A DNA stretch of 64,000 nt from Silurus meridionalis (taxonomy: Eukaryota > Chordata > Actinopteri > Siluriformes > Siluridae): positions 8,828,290-8,892,289 of the forward strand of contig NC_060899.1 of the NCBI RefSeq assembly GCF_014805685.1, read 5' to 3'. Numbering within the stretch: the stretch's first letter is position 1; each line of letters begins with the position of its first letter. The position numbers and the translations under genes were made by a program. This document shows, piece after piece, positions 24,521 to 37,909 of this stretch. The notes under the pieces were generated by a model that was not told where the DNA came from, searched no databases, and worked only from the letters and a program-made list of their open reading frames with translations.

Positions 24521-24854
24521 TATCGATTGATTGTTAGACAAGCAGATGTCAAACCAAACCTGTTACTGTGATGAATGAGTGATGTTTTTTGTATGAGGAT
24601 ATCAGATATACTGTACATGCTCAGCCTTTTCACTTTCATAATGCTGTTACTAAAACCCATTAGGTATCTTCAGGAAAATTCATAAACCCTCCTATCTGTA
24701 ACATTACTAGAATATGTTTATTGGAACCTGTCAGTTTCCAATACTGTTAGTACTGTGAATAAAATTTAAGCAAGAGTTTTGTTTTGTTTTTTTTGCAATA
24801 AATACTCCTTACCTCAAAATATACATATAATCATCTTTTTCTTTTGGCAGGTCT

Positions 24855-25830
24855 CACCACAGTCCTATAAACTTTCCCTTTTACTCTTGCAGATACCCTT
24901 CTATCAAAAATCACTCCTGTCACTCTTCTCCACCCACTCCACCCTGCCTGCACTCTTTTCTTTACTTCTCTAACACACTCTCCATTACTTTGCACTGAAC
25001 ATTACAGGTACCTGAACTCCTTCACCTTCTCTACCTCTTCTCCCTGCAACCACATCACTCCACTGCCCTCCCTCTCATTTACACACATGTACTCTGTCTT
25101 ACTCCTACTGACTTTTATTTCCCTTCTCTCCAGTGTGTACCTCCACCTCGTCCGTCAACCTGTCCATCACCACTGCAAACAGGAAAGGGTTCAGAGCCGA
25201 TCCTTGATGCAGTTCAACCTTCACCTTAAACCCGTCTGTTGTTCCTACTGCGCACTTCACTGCTGTCATACTGTCCTCATACATGTCCTGCACCACCCTC
25301 ACATACTTCTCTGACACACCTGACTTACTCATACAATACCACATCTTCTCTCTCAGCACCCCGTCGTACACTTTCTCTAAATCCACAAACACACAATGCA
25401 ACTCCTTCTGACCTTCTCTATACTTCTTCATCAACATTCTCACAGCAAATAATGCATCTGTGGTGCTCTTCCTTGGAATGAAACCATACTGTTGCAAACA
25501 GATGGTCAACTCTTCTCTCAGCCTGGCTTCCACTACTCTTTCCCATAACTTCATGGTGTGACTGATCAACTTTATTCCCTTGTAGTTACTGCAGGTCTGC
25601 ACATCTCCCTTATTCTTAAAGATCGGTACCAGCAAACTCCTTCTCCATTCCTCAGGCATCTTATCACCTTCCAAAATCCTGTTAAACAATCTTGTTAAAA
25701 ACTCCACTGCCTCTCCTAAACATCTCCACGCTTCTACCTGTATGTCATCTTGTCAAACCGACTTTTCACTCTTCATCCTCCTAATCACTGCTCTCACTTC
25801 CTCCCGTTTGATATGAAGTATGTTTTGTGT
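24855..25830 (-). mobile_element. Non-LTR retrotransposon (RTE-like LINE) reverse transcriptase fragment
   Basis: A 200-codon frame (25707-25105, minus) contains reverse transcriptase blocks: EEWRRSLLVPIFKNKGD, NYKGIKLISHTMKLWERV, YGFIPRKSTTDALFAVRML, HCVFVDLEKVYDGV and HQGSALNPFLFAVVMD. The fifth block normally reads QGS.LSPFLF. Downstream on the minus strand the translation continues in other frames with NEREGSG, EVEKVKEFRYL, VREVKKRVQAGW. The copy is 5' truncated and broken by frameshifts, so dead. The clade assignment is from recall. Confidence 0.8.
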
Positions 25831-26177
25831 ATTCACAGGTTAACCATCGCCAGTAGGTGGTGCTGAAATCCAGCCATCAAACGAAAGCAAGCTTAACCAA
25901 TCAGTGCAGAAGCTTACGCAACCGTATAAATGTATACATCTGTATGCACATATGGATAAAATTATGCTCAGGCATGAACAGTGCATATTTATCACGGTGG
26001 TGTTAAAGCATCTTGACAACTGCCCAACTCTTTGCTCAGAACATCGTCTATAAAAATGCTATTTGGAAAAAAAAGCATGTTTCTATAAAATTCTATTTTA
26101 AAAGCAGCAAGTACCAGAGATTTAAGTTCCAAATGATCTTGCATCCAGGGGATTTTAAATATAGATCATATAAATAT

Positions 26178-26370
26178 TAGGGCTGTCAAAATGAACGTGT
26201 TAACGCAAATTTATTTTAACAGCAATCATTTTATTAATGCACGACTCATGCAGCACGCATTTCTGTTTGATCATTTTTATTTAAAAAAATTATTTAATAT
26301 AACAGAGGCGAAATTAAAACCTTTAACGCAACACACATTTATTTATGATGTTCTTTTTTTTTCTTTTACT

Positions 26371-26448
<78 letters not shown>

Positions 26449-26890
26449 TAAGCTCAGTGAAAAGTAAATTTGTAAACAGTAAATATTTGTTTTACTGATG
26501 CGCCAAGTCTCAAATCAAGCACCAAAATCCGCCATGATGCACACGTCCGGCAATTAAAACCGTCCATGAGAAAACATAGCAAAGTTCTGTTTGGTGTCCT
26601 GATGATTTATGTAATTTAAAACACCATAATTACTTTAAAACATTTACAGGTATATTTTGTATTCATGCTCTATGTTGAGTCTGGTTTCACTAATAATAAA
26701 CATACATTTGCATGAAGTATCCATATTTGTCGATGGCCTTGTTAGAGTATTAAAAACATAAAAAGTATTAATTGGAGGTACATTAAGAAAAGATAAAAAA
26801 TGTACCATTAGGTTGCGTTTGATCACAAGTTAACTCATGATAATTATGCGATTAATAGCGATTAAATATTTGAATTGTTTGACAGCTCTA
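26178..26890. mobile_element. Non-autonomous hAT-like element
   Basis: The ends TAGGGCTGTCAAA and TTTGACAGCTCTA are inverted repeats of 13 bases with one mismatch. The flanks ATAAATAT and ATATATAT differ at one of eight positions, as a hAT 8-base target duplication would, although AT-richness weakens this. Interior contains a long (TA)n tract. A shorter relative is at 239-674. No transposase frame. Confidence 0.65.
26374..26450. repeat. (TA)n microsatellite
   Basis: About 35 TA units within the hAT-like element. Confidence 0.95.
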
Positions 26891-26894
26891 ATAT

Positions 26895-28195
26895 ATATAG
26901 AGCTTTTAGAATGTCTGGTGCTTTTTTGGTCTATGCCAAAATGCTATTAAAAGCAAAATGATTTAATCAATTTGAAACGTTTAAAAATAAAGCAGGAAAG
27001 TGTTTCTCTTCAATAGTGTTAGGTCATAATGAGCTCAGGCAAATGTTTCAGTCTGTGAAATAATACAATAAAGATTTAAATCTTAGTCACTTTCAAAATT
27101 AGTCATATTAAATGCACACGTAAACCAGACAAGTTTTTTAGTTGTACCTCATTTGTTTAAGGTACAACAATATCTATTATCATCTATTATCAATTGGTTT
27201 GGGATATGTAAGGGTTATTTATATAAAGTGTTTTTGTCTGCTACAAACATGCATCTGTTGAAATAGAATTAATAGACTAAAAGATAAAAGTTTTTAAATG
27301 ATTACAGACTAGTAGATATAGCTTAATGTTTAAAAAGATCCGGAGTTAAATCTGAATCTGTCAGAGCTCAGTGGTTAGCATTGTGATTTTAATCGCAGGT
27401 CTACCAGAGATTGATTTCTCTTGGGTTGAGAAAAGCCATCACTTTTTCCTAGATTTTTTTATTTTGCTTAATTTTAAGACACATTGAAGCATTAAAAGGA
27501 AATATGTACACATGAACATATGTAGATGTTTAAGGATAAGAAATGGCACACATTTTATATGAGATTGGGATCGTTTATGCACCTTATTTTTTGCTATAAA
27601 TGTCAATGAAAGTTAATGATGTATATGTATTATGTAGTATACAGTCTGAGAATGTCACCATCATCGTGTTGTATTGGGCAACTTGGGAACACAATGATCA
27701 ATAATCAGAGACCGATACTCATTATATACATTTAAATGAACAATATGTTTATTAAACATGCGGTTAAACAATATCAGTGGATTTTCTTTTGTTGCTCCAT
27801 CAATATTTTTTCTTTTCACACAATTTTGTGACTACTGTGTGTGAAATTCCCAGGTGATCAGCAGTTCTTAAAATACTTGAACCATCCCATATGAAAGAAA
27901 CATCCATGGCATGGCAAGAGATTACACTTTTTTCCTAGTTTAAGTGTTTGATGCGAACATTACCTGGAACTCTTGACCTGTAGCAGCAGAATTTGGCTGA
28001 TGGTCTAATCACATAAATGAAATTCAATCGGACAAAATGAACCCATTTGTAATAATGTAAGCAATTAATGCTGGCCCAGGATAACAATTTTAAAATCACT
28101 GTCTGTATGCTTCTGGACAGACAAGAGATGATTTCCTGAAGTTTGTTATTATTTAAAATTCAATAATAACAATACATAAAAATTAATTAATTAAA
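26895..28195. other. Intergenic, possible SINE remnants only
   Basis: AT-rich. At 27300-27440 two stretches look like tRNA-derived box A/box B pairs (GATATAGCTTAATG with GGAGTTAAATCTGA; AGCTCAGTGGTTAGCA with a weak box B), which could be SINE heads. Nothing else was recognised. Confidence 0.35.
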
Positions 28196-28202
28196 TTTAC
28201 AA

Positions 28203-29047
28203 TGCCTGTCAAAAGTTTGGAAACACCTAGTCTTTTATTGTTTTTGGGACACATGCATGTTCTTTTTTTTTCTATGTTACAAACTCAAAAACACACAAGA
28301 AGTGGAAAGTGAATGCCTGAAAGAATGTTCTATAGACAGATGGGTCCAAATGTGACAATAACAAAAGAGCTTATGTAAGATAGGGAACAGGATAGAAGAT
28401 GTTAGCAGACTACCTCACACCCACAGACAAGCATGGAGGTGGAAGCTTAAACATTTGGGGTTGTTTCGGAGCAGGGGATGTGGACACTCAGTCCAGGTGA
28501 GAGGAATACTGAATGAACATTGCTTCCATTCCATACTTCAACACCTTGCAATTCCATCTGGACTGCGGCTAATTAGAACCAACTTCACCATTCAACAATG
28601 ACCCAAAAGTGACCTGAAGCATACGCCCAAGCTCTGTCAGCCTTATTTAGAGCGCAACCAGCTGGAGTCTTCTCTATTATGGAATGGTCTGCCCAGTCAT
28701 TAGACTTACATTTTATTTAACTGCTCTGGGATGAACTGGATCGCAAGGTCAAATTGAAGTTTCTAACTAGTAAAGAAAATCTCTGGTAAGTTTTACAAGA
28801 GGCATGGCAAAGAATTCCAGCTGAATGTTTGGAAAAACTAACTGTCCAAATGCCAAGCGTGTGTAGAGCTATTATTCATGCTACAGGAGAATTTTTTACT
28901 GAAAATACACTTTAAAATCTGTACATTTATGCATTTCTTTGCTTAAAGTAAAACTTGTATATAAACAAAAGGAACATGCATGTGTATCTCAAAAACGATA
29001 AAAGACTTGGTGTTTCCATACTCATGTTATCCATGACAGACCCTGTA
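28203..29047 (+). mobile_element. Degenerate Tc1-like transposon with transposase remnant
   Basis: Ends are CCTGTCAAAAGTTTGGAAAC and the inverted GTGTTTCCATACTCATG ... GACAGACCCTG. The translation, across several frames, shows transposase pieces KHGGGSLNIWGCFGAG and NNDPKVT (from the conserved HDNDPKHT around the second catalytic Asp). Stops and frameshifts are many, so it is a fossil. Confidence 0.75.
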
Positions 29048-29049
29048 TA

Positions 29050-30240
29050 AAGTAAATGTCATCAAAATAAGCATCCTAAACCTGTGTGAAACTTGAGTAC
29101 GGAACTGTTTAAACTACTGTAATCAAAGTTATGATACAGAACCGCATAGAGAGTCTTTGAATGAACAAAAAGGGCCTTGGTTCCTCAAGCTAATTTGAGT
29201 GCGTTTTTCCTAATGAGAAGTCAATTGAGTTGAGGTAAATAAGGACACTTTGTCTTTGCTACCACGGGGATGCCAGAGAAAAAGTGGCATAAGAAAGGAA
29301 AAACAGTTTGCTGTATAAAGGACAGAGTGCTCGATGAGAAAAGACCCATGAAGTGTGTTGTTATTGTAAGGATTTTTACAATCCTTATTTATAGCTTTTT
29401 TGCTGACACACTTTCTTGCATGTTGGCCTCTTTAAGCAAATGTTTGAATGTCTTTCTCCAACCAAAACACAGAGTAGATTGGTCCCAGGAGGGTGGGGGT
29501 ACTTTCCTGGAAACATTACACACCTGAGAATGAGATGAGTTTTATAGTGAACTTTATAGTGAGCTAAACAGGAAAAATACTTAAAGATGACATGATCAGA
29601 AAGGGAGAGAAATTGTATACACATTTAGTTGAACACACAGTAATATATGAGAAAGTGTCGAAACATATGTATTTCTTTAACAATCCTATTAGAAAATATT
29701 GATATTCCTATCTCAGGTTGACACTCTGGAACAGTAGGTGATTTAATATAGATTGTTGTATAAAGTGTACTTGTGTGTGGGGTGCAAAGTGCAGCATGGT
29801 GATGAAGGTTGCATTCCATGCACTAAATGTAATCAGAATCTCCAACTCCCACATGAGCCATCACAACTACTGCCATTTTTTCCAGCTTTCTCTTACCCAC
29901 CAAATACTGGAGCTGATGAAAATTCCTGTTCTCTGATTGCAGATCCACACCAGATCCGCCCTAAACAGGCTATTTTTCCAGCTTTATCCTTACCTATATC
30001 AAATTGCAGGGATAAAAAATCGAGTACAGCAGCTGTCCTTGGCCAATGCAGGAAGACACTGAGCTACTTGCTTGTAAAGATCATTGTAAAAGTTTATTCA
30101 TTCTTCCCACACTCATGTTACACTATGTATTTACGTGCGTGTTTTTTTAATTTGCATTAACATGTATATTATAGCACTTTAATGCACGCACAAATGCAAA
30201 TTTAGACACACATTCACACACAACAACTTGTGTACTATAA
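29050..30240. other. Intergenic, no gene recognised
   Basis: No domain-bearing frame, repeat family or RNA gene seen. A 135-codon open frame at 29753-30160 has no recognisable features. Confidence 0.5.
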
Positions 30241-30244
30241 TGCC

Positions 30245-30490
30245 ACGCAGCCCACTGCTGATTATGCATTGCTGAATGGTCGTTTGCCACTTACCTTTTG
30301 CAATGTCCCATCATCCCTCAGCAGCAGTGGGGCTCAAGATCTTTAGAGTTTAAATATATATGTATTTATATTGTTTTCCAGTGTCTAAATAGTATTCCAT
30401 GCCTTTGTGCCATGAGTTCTCTGGGACAGGCTCCAGGCTTCCTTGTGACCCTGTGTAAGACATGCAATATAAAAAAAAAATGCATGGAAT
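30245..30490 (+). repeat. Interspersed repeat fragment
   Basis: Contains GGGACAGGCTCCAGGCTTCC followed by TTGTGACCCTG, a block seen in a very common teleost repeat whose opposite end resembles 48240-48570. Confidence 0.45.
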
Positions 30491-31155
30491 GTTAGAGGGA
30501 TGTTGTACACAATTGTGTATTGCACTTACTGTATTTAATGAAAGCACCTGTAAGCTAAAATAATTATTTGTGTGTACTAGCACACTCAGCCAACAAGGCT
30601 GTTTCTGAGTTCTGATTCTAATATCAGGGAAACACCCAAGATCTGTGTGAACCCAGCAATCCAGTCACCCGGAGAGCGAGATTAGAGAGTGTGATTTGAC
30701 TTTTTGCACGTCCTGGACCTCTCCCAGGCCCCCCTCTTTCCCTAAACAGCTGTTGCCTTTTCTGTGCCTCTTTCCCTACCTGCACAGCTTCCTCTTTCTT
30801 GCTCCCTCTCAAAATGCTTGCTGTCATTCCATCTGTCTTATTTTTTCCCCAGCCCAGATTCAAGGCCCCAGTCCCTCCAGGTGTGCTATGCCTATAAACC
30901 TCTCCATGATCACCCGTTCTGTTCATATTGGAGCAGCATGCTGTCATCATTGATTTTGCTTTGGATGCCTTTCACTCATGCAGGCTCGCACGCAGAGGAG
31001 AAGCACTCGGTCCTCTTCCTGGAATTTCGAGGGGCTATTTTCAATTGAAACACAGTTTAAAGTTATTGCTTATGCTTGTATAAATAGGTTTCAGAGGGTA
31101 GCTGACAAAGTAAGCCACAAACTAGTTGCCAATGTTTATGTGTCCGTGTTTTTGT

Positions 31156-31157
<2 letters not shown>

Positions 31158-31186
<29 letters not shown>

Positions 31187-31187
31187 G
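31158..31187. repeat. (GT)n microsatellite
   Basis: About 15 GT units; a second, impure GT-rich stretch follows at 31378-31432. Confidence 0.9.
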
Positions 31188-32011
31188 TTGTGGGGTTCAT
31201 GGGTATGTGTGTGTGTCTCATTAGTTATATTGGAAGAATCCAGCTGTAGTTATGTGTTGGCAAAAAGAGCAGACACCTGTTCCATCATGTCTTTGATGCA
31301 GCAAAGAAAAAGAGTTCCAAGATCTAATTTTGATCACGAGTTTGGCATGTACTTGAAAGTTATGTTGCTTTTTTTGACTGTGTGTGTTTGTGTGTGGGGT
31401 GTGTGTGTGTGCACGTGTCTGTGTTTGTGTACAGCTTAAGTACATCCTTTATGCAGGTTGCTTGTGCTTGCTTCAGGCCAAAGTCATTTCAAACATTCTT
31501 AGACTATGACCTGTCTGCACACATTAGCAATCCGTATGATTTACTGTACACACACATGTAGCTCACACTTTTTTTCCTCCTCCTATAATCAAAGCATGTC
31601 TTGCCCTCCACTACCCATCTGGTTTTCCTTCTGTCATTTTATAAAAATTCCTTCCTTTTGGTAATGCTGGAAACTTTTCCTTCCATTTACTTCATTAATA
31701 ACCAAATGTTTCATAAAGAAAAGCATTCAGATAATACGTTGCCTCTGGGATTAATTACTTCCTCATCATCACACCCTGCTTTGCCTCATTCTCATTCCTT
31801 ATCGGGATTTGTTGTCCACTCATCTGTTGTCCATTGACCAGCTTTATTTGCCGATCTTGTGCATTCCTCTGAATTTCATACCAGTGCTCCTTCCACCTGC
31901 ACAGGACATGACTTCAACTCACTTGAGTCTTAAAGATTTAATGTGGGACTAATTCTTCATTAAATTCCTCATTTAATGAAAGACTAATTCCTCATTTGTA
32001 GTGCTGTAACA

Positions 32012-32050
32012 CAATATAACAAGGCAATATAACAAGGCAATATAACAAGG
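32012..32050. repeat. Three tandem 13-base units
   Basis: CAATATAACAAGG occurs three times in a row without change. Confidence 0.9.
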
Positions 32051-32224
32051 CGTAGCATTACAAAGAGAAAGGCATTTCGCATATGGAGGGTGAATACAAT
32101 TTTACTGAAGCAAGGTCCAAACCTCTACACTACAACCGCAACTGTGCCACCTACATCATCTGGAGCAGTTCAGAATCAATATTTGTCTAATAACACGACA
32201 AAAACATAAAATACAGCCTACTTA

Positions 32225-32935
32225 CCAGAGATGCATTCTCATAATTTGCTGTAATCCAGTGGTACGGCTTGTATTCACTGATCTCGAACAAACCCTTTCC
32301 TGGGCTGAGACAAGCTAGCTAGCTTTGGGGTTGGCTGACCTCCTCATGATGTCTAGCTTTTCTTCACAATGGATTTTTAAATATGTCCAAAACCAAATCA
32401 ATTTTTCTTCCTCCGTAAGCATAAAAAAGTCTAACTAAAATGTATTAATGTGTGCAGAGCGCTACAGACGTGTTTCGACAGTCATACTTGGCTGTAACAG
32501 ATTCACTCTGACCAACCAATCAGAGGACGGAAAAAATGTTGACGCTATTCTGGGCCAGCTAGCTGCCCTGTGAGGCAAATATGAAATGTATTTGTAAAAA
32601 AACAGACCCATTGCTAATAGAGACTAAGGTAAAAAGGCCAGCAGGACAGACTTTGAAGGCCCTGGGCAGATTAGATTGACATGGCAGCACATAGATGCTG
32701 AAATCTGATTGGACAAAAAACATCCACATACAAGTACTGGAAGCAGTGCAGCCAAGAGAAATGCTACGAAATGAAGAGAATAGACTGTGAGATTAAATTA
32801 ATACAATTTCATGGAACAAATATTAGAATTTAGGTTGTAAATTTCGGCCAGTGCTTCTGATCGGGTTTATGCTATCAGAGAAGGCTTTGCACTGAAGTGG
32901 AATAACATCACTTTCCACATGATACCAATTTATTC
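32225..32935 (-). mobile_element. hAT-like transposon fragment, second copy
   Basis: On the minus strand, split over two frames, the translation gives KIDLVLDIFKNPL and EEKLDIMRR, matching the transposase N-terminus seen at 18125-18925 ([12 protein letters not shown] / EQLDLVGKG). The flanking region GCTGAAATCTGATTGGAC and the GCTTCTGATCGGG ... AGAGAAGG end are also shared. Contains a stop and a frameshift. Confidence 0.5.
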
Positions 32936-32939
32936 TGGC

Positions 32940-35540
32940 CTTCAGGCTGGAAAATTAAATAAGAAATAAAAAAAACACCTGTGTTTCCTTTCTAAATGGA
33001 TGTTGTTTAATCCTTTAGTGAGTGTGTTGAGTGAGACTGTCTCAAATGCTTTATTCACGTCATCTTCGTAATGAGCCTTAAATTTTAATCCAAGTTGAAT
33101 CCAGCAATTACTAAGTGCAATAAGGTAATTAGAGGTATTCAGAGATCGAGAGTATTTTCAGTCATTAGTGTCATAGCAATCAAAACAAAACATCTGGACC
33201 TGGTAATGTAGGCACTCTTTGAAAAAACATGGTGGCTGCACATTTGTATCCTGGTGTTCTGTTCTCAAGAGTATTATATTTTGCTGACCTGCAATGTGCA
33301 GGTTAGTCAGCGCTATTAACATTGATCAAGCATGCAGAAGGCTTTAAAAGAAACAAGTTTCAAATATCGAAAGGTCTACTGTTGTGTGCATTAATATAGT
33401 GTACCATGTGCAATGAAAGTATAGCATGCATGCCCTGTAATCACATAACAATAAACTTAAATGATCACCGTCTACATTATCTGCATTAGTGCCACAGAAT
33501 TACAGAAAAGCATAAAGGTCAGGGACAAAATGCTACATGATGCTGCAAACAAAAGACCAATCATTGTTTATCCAATTTCCAACCATCTAGTTTTGATAAA
33601 CAGAAGCCCACTGTGGCCCACTGGCCATTCTCATTCACATGGCATATCCAACCACAGAACTGCTACCATAGATGTAGTTGCATGATTTAATCCCCTACAC
33701 TCCTGCAACATCTATGGCAGTTAATCACATGAAAGGACAGGTGTATAAAACTGTAGGGATTTATTTATCAATTTAGAATTCATATTCTTAGACTGTTTAA
33801 TTCTTTAAATCTGCTTTGTGACAATGTGCATCATTAAAAGTTGATTGAGTGTAAAACGTAAAATATAAACAATGTATTTGCACTGTACAGTTACAGTGTA
33901 TGACACAATGCAATCAGCATGTGTTTAGGAATCTTATTATTTTAAAAGCTGTCCTTGAACCCAGGACATGTCTTTGTCCTGATGGATGAGACTAATTACC
34001 AGAAAGAAACAAACTGTGAGTGTGCTTGATATTTGCTTCCACTTCTCTTCCTTCAATGCTTTCAGCCAGAGATTTTATTCCTCAGACCAATTATTTGTGT
34101 TACCGAAAAGGCTTTCTATTAAATGAAAATTTATCGCAGGAGAGATGCACAAACATGAAAATGCTTTCAAAGCTCACAAACAGTTCCACTTCCTTTCCCA
34201 ATTAGGAGCAAAAATATGTAAGCCTTGATCTTTTAATTTCCATGTAATATTGGATGGATACATGCAGTATCCATGTAAAATTAGCCCCAACCTTGACCAA
34301 GGGAGCGGTCATTTTTAGGTCATTAAACCTTGAATTCATGCATATTTGATAAATAGCTCTTCCGTGCACAACCTCAAAGCAGTGACAGCATGGCTCAGGC
34401 ATGATAGGTCAGGCTTATACTATCTATAAAATACACTTATTCACCAACCTTATGCACTGAATCGTGTGACAAACCTAGAAGTTATACTCAAACTTAGATT
34501 TTATATTAATGTATAAATATTTACCAATCAAATCCTGCTGGTTTTATTTTCAAACATAAGAATTTATTGGAACCAGTGTCTAATAGTCTGCCTGTTAGAG
34601 AAAGATCTGCTTTCCAGTCTCTATATTTCCAATTTACATGTTTTCTCTTGTAACCCAGCTTGTATTTCATATGTTGTCAAGACAACATGGCTAGACATAA
34701 TAGAGCGGTGAATGTGAATCTGATTAATTGACAGCGCTTTTGCAACCAGGTGACTAAAAATGCTGTACGGTGTAGCGTCTCCCATATATTGATGTAAATC
34801 TCCACTTTGGACCATGAACCGCAAAGACCCAAGTAACAGAATCTAATCAGGACATGACACAGCAAGACAAAGTGAAGGAAATGAAGGAAATCATTTCTAC
34901 CTTTTTCAATGAATGCTGCAGATGCAAACAGCGGACCCTCCTAATGAAGTACTTCCAATGCTCCACTCAACCCAATCACACCCAGCAGACGGCCTCACAC
35001 GAAAGCAACAGCGCACACAGCCTGGGTCATTCAGTTAAACCTCCAAAGGCTTCCAGGGAACTGACCGATTAGAATGGATCTCCATCTATCCTGATTGGTG
35101 CTAATGATGATAACTAAAGGTTTATTAATTAAAATTAAGTCATCTGGAATTATTACCAAAGGCTACTCAAAGGACTCCAGAGGAAAAAGTGTCTTTATCA
35201 CTCTTGAAAAGTGGCCTATCTATAGCTTGATGTGGCATGCAGCCTCAACAGCAGCTGTGTTTTCTCAGCCAGAATGGTTTGAATGTAGGCAGTGAAGCTT
35301 ACATGGTTTATCTAGGTGTTGTATGTGATGAGAGATCACTTGTCTCCCCTTCACTGTTAATCTTTTAATCATTATCATCTTCATTCATCTCTCTGGCTCC
35401 CTGCTCAGCTGCCCTTATGCTTCTCCAGATTTATACACCTACAGTGAACCATCTGGCTCTTAATTATATGTGAATGCTGATATAACTAAATCCAAACCAA
35501 AAATGACAAATGACCTACTAAGGGGTACGTAATGTAATAT
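32940..35540. other. Intergenic, one diverged repeat, no gene recognised
   Basis: A decayed copy of the 24280-24520 repeat may lie at 33700-33870 (CTGCTTTGTGACAATGTG and following). The remainder is moderately AT-rich single-copy-looking sequence in which no exon was recognised; it could hold regulatory DNA. Confidence 0.4.
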
Positions 35541-35545
35541 AGACA

Positions 35546-35880
35546 TTTATATACACTGACTCAAGTATAGTGACATACACTTACTGTCCACTTTTATAAT
35601 AAAAACACCTGCACATTTATACATTATCCTCTCAGCCAATCATGTGGAAACAATGCAATGTATTATGTCATGCAGATAAAGGTCAATGGCATCTGTTTAT
35701 CAGTTCACATCAAACATCAGAATGGGGAAACTGTGTCATCTCTGTGATATTAACCATAGCATGGATGATGTGCCAGATGGGCTGGTTTTTATCATTTCAG
35801 AAACTGCTGGTCTCCTGGGAATTTTACATACAACAGACTGTAGAGTTTAAACAGAATGTGACTGAGTGACAGATCTTCGA
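35546..35880 (+). mobile_element. Tc1-like transposon fragment
   Basis: Contains CAGCCAATCATGTGG, ACATCAAACATCAGAATGGG, CAGATGGGCTGG and TTTCAGAAACTGCTGGTCTC in order, the non-coding and N-terminal part of a Tc1-like element family also present at 50815-51300. Truncated before the catalytic domain. Confidence 0.65.
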
Positions 35881-36210
35881 GTGGAAACGTCATTTTGATA
35901 ATAATAATAAATAATAATTCCTGGCAGCTCCAAAACAAACTGACCTCTCACCTTTCTTATCATCAACACCACTGTGCTTTTCCACTCACAGAACTGTCAC
36001 TTACTCATTTTGTTTCTAGAGACTGTTGTGTGTGGAAATCCTGCATAAATAAACAGGTTTACAAGTGTTGCTATGTGTCTATAATCACAACCATGGCAGT
36101 TTTGACAGTGCTAAGATTTGATCCAAGACCTTCACTCACCAGACCTAATCACTGGACTACCACAACTAGCTCAAATCAGTGGGTGGCAGCATTTCTTGGT
36201 CATGTTGCCA

Positions 36211-36349
36211 GGGGGAGGTGGTAGCTTAGTGGTTGAGGCATTTGGACCTTGAATCTGAATGTCATGAGTTCAAATCCCAGCCACACCAAGCTGCCTTTCC
36301 TGGTCCCCAGTCACTTTGGATAAGGGCATCTGCAAAAGAAGCCCAGTAC
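36211..36349 (+). mobile_element. tRNA-derived SINE
   Basis: A box A-like GGTAGCTTAGTGGTTGAGGC and a box B-like GAGTTCAAATCCC about 30 bases on are followed by AGCTGCC and the tail CTTTGGATAAGGGCATCTGC. This is the layout of vertebrate tRNA-head SINEs with a conserved GGATAAG tail. The internal pol III promoter looks largely intact. Confidence 0.7.
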
Positions 36350-36617
36350 TGCCAAACTGCCATGATAGTGTCCTTCATGATAGTGTCCTTCAGCAAAGCT
36401 GTTATCCTTCAGCTCAGTTTCATCCTGTCTCATTTGCATTTTATGTTTATCCATATGAGATGTGCTGGATGTTCTGTGCATATAGTGTTTTGTCATTTTG
36501 TACTATGTAAGACAGTACAGTTACTGTAAATATGTTTACAGTTGTTTACTGTAAATATGTATTGCACCCCTGGTTTAAAATGTATAGTGTAGCTTTGTGA
36601 AAAAAATAAAATAAAAA

Positions 36618-36660
<43 letters not shown>

Positions 36661-36678
36661 TACAAATAAATAATAAAA

Positions 36679-36762
<84 letters not shown>
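36618..36762. repeat. (AAT)n followed by (AT)n microsatellites
   Basis: About 13 AAT units (36618-36658), an A-rich link, then about 38 AT units (36686-36762). Confidence 0.95.
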
Positions 36763-36765
<3 letters not shown>

Positions 36766-37454
36766 ATCAAGAAATCCAAAGATGCAGACTTATTAGTATT
36801 TTTAGTTTCACTATATTACAATAGACTACCATACATTCATTTTCTACGTGACCCCATGTTCAGGGTACCATTTGTTTTCCACTTTTGTTATATTGAACAT
36901 TTGAATGTAAAAGGAATATTCACTCAACTCTGTTACCTGAACGCATTCACCCGAATGGAATGTTAGGAATATTCCACAAATCTGCCACAAAAAGTTGCAT
37001 CAGTTGAAATTTTCCAAAGATGATAGAAAATTGTTTAATGTCAGTCCAATAAAATAGATAAATCCTAGACCATATTGTCTGTTACAGCCACAGTAGATGA
37101 CATTCAATGACAATGTGCTTCCTCCCAGTTCACTAAAACTAAATGCATGCAGCCAGTGCAATACAAATGACACACTTGACACACTTTCCAGAGTAATTAT
37201 GCAAATGCATGCCCTGTGACTAACTCACTTCATATGCTGTACTATGAGTCTGATTTTACTCCACTGTATGCTGGTTATGATTATGAAAATATTCATGTGC
37301 ATTCTCTAGAAAGAACACAGCTGCCTGTCCACTTGGTTTAACCTTACTGTCATGTGTTCCAGGGCATGCATGGCTGACAGAGAAACTATCCAAATCTATG
37401 AATACACTGTGTTGCAAGCAAACATTCAATGCGAGTTGCTTGAAACATGTTAGC

Positions 37455-37905
37455 ACAGTGGCTTGTTTAAATACTCACCCCTTGGACTTTACAGTGATTT
37501 TAAATTAAATCACTCTTTTCAGTAAGTTTACTAAACCTTGAGTTAACTTGTATTTGGTTGCATAAGTAGACCTTTGGAGACAATTCTAAGGTTACTTTGA
37601 ATTTATCTGTAGCCATTTTAGCAGTTCCTGCTGCTGAAAACACAATACCTTCACAACCACGCTTCACTGCAGAGTGTGTTCTCAGGGTTGGGAAGTGTCA
37701 AGTTTGTGTGTATATCTTGGGGCATTTCACTTGCACTCAGGTGTGCACTGCATGATGGCAGGGGTATGTGATGGCCAATGATTGCATCAGAAATAATCTA
37801 AGGATTTACTGATGCAAGGACTAACTTGTGTATATTCATGACAAACAATTCTAGGTTGTAACACTGCAAAAAGTGGATAAGTAAATGGTGAATACTTATG
37901 CAATG
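37455..37905. repeat. Tc1-like non-autonomous repeat
   Basis: The left side carries AATACTCACCCCTTGGACTTT and the right side GTAACACTGCAAAAAGTGGA with GTGAATACTTATGCAATGC, which are close to the paired ends of a common fish Tc1-derived repeat. Interior TTCACTGCAGAGTGTGTTCT is also reminiscent. Ends not exactly defined. Confidence 0.45.
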
Positions 37906-37909
37906 CACT

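Noticed and set aside
26371..26447. Origin-like or matrix-attachment AT tract
   Set aside because: A plain (TA)n microsatellite inside a transposon; no further evidence for a special role.
29753..30160. 135-codon open frame with CxxC-like start
   Set aside because: A few cysteines (CVGC, CIPCTKC) suggest a zinc motif, but the rest is low-similarity and no matching second half was found.
30978..31439. 153-codon open frame
   Set aside because: Consists largely of translated GT microsatellites.
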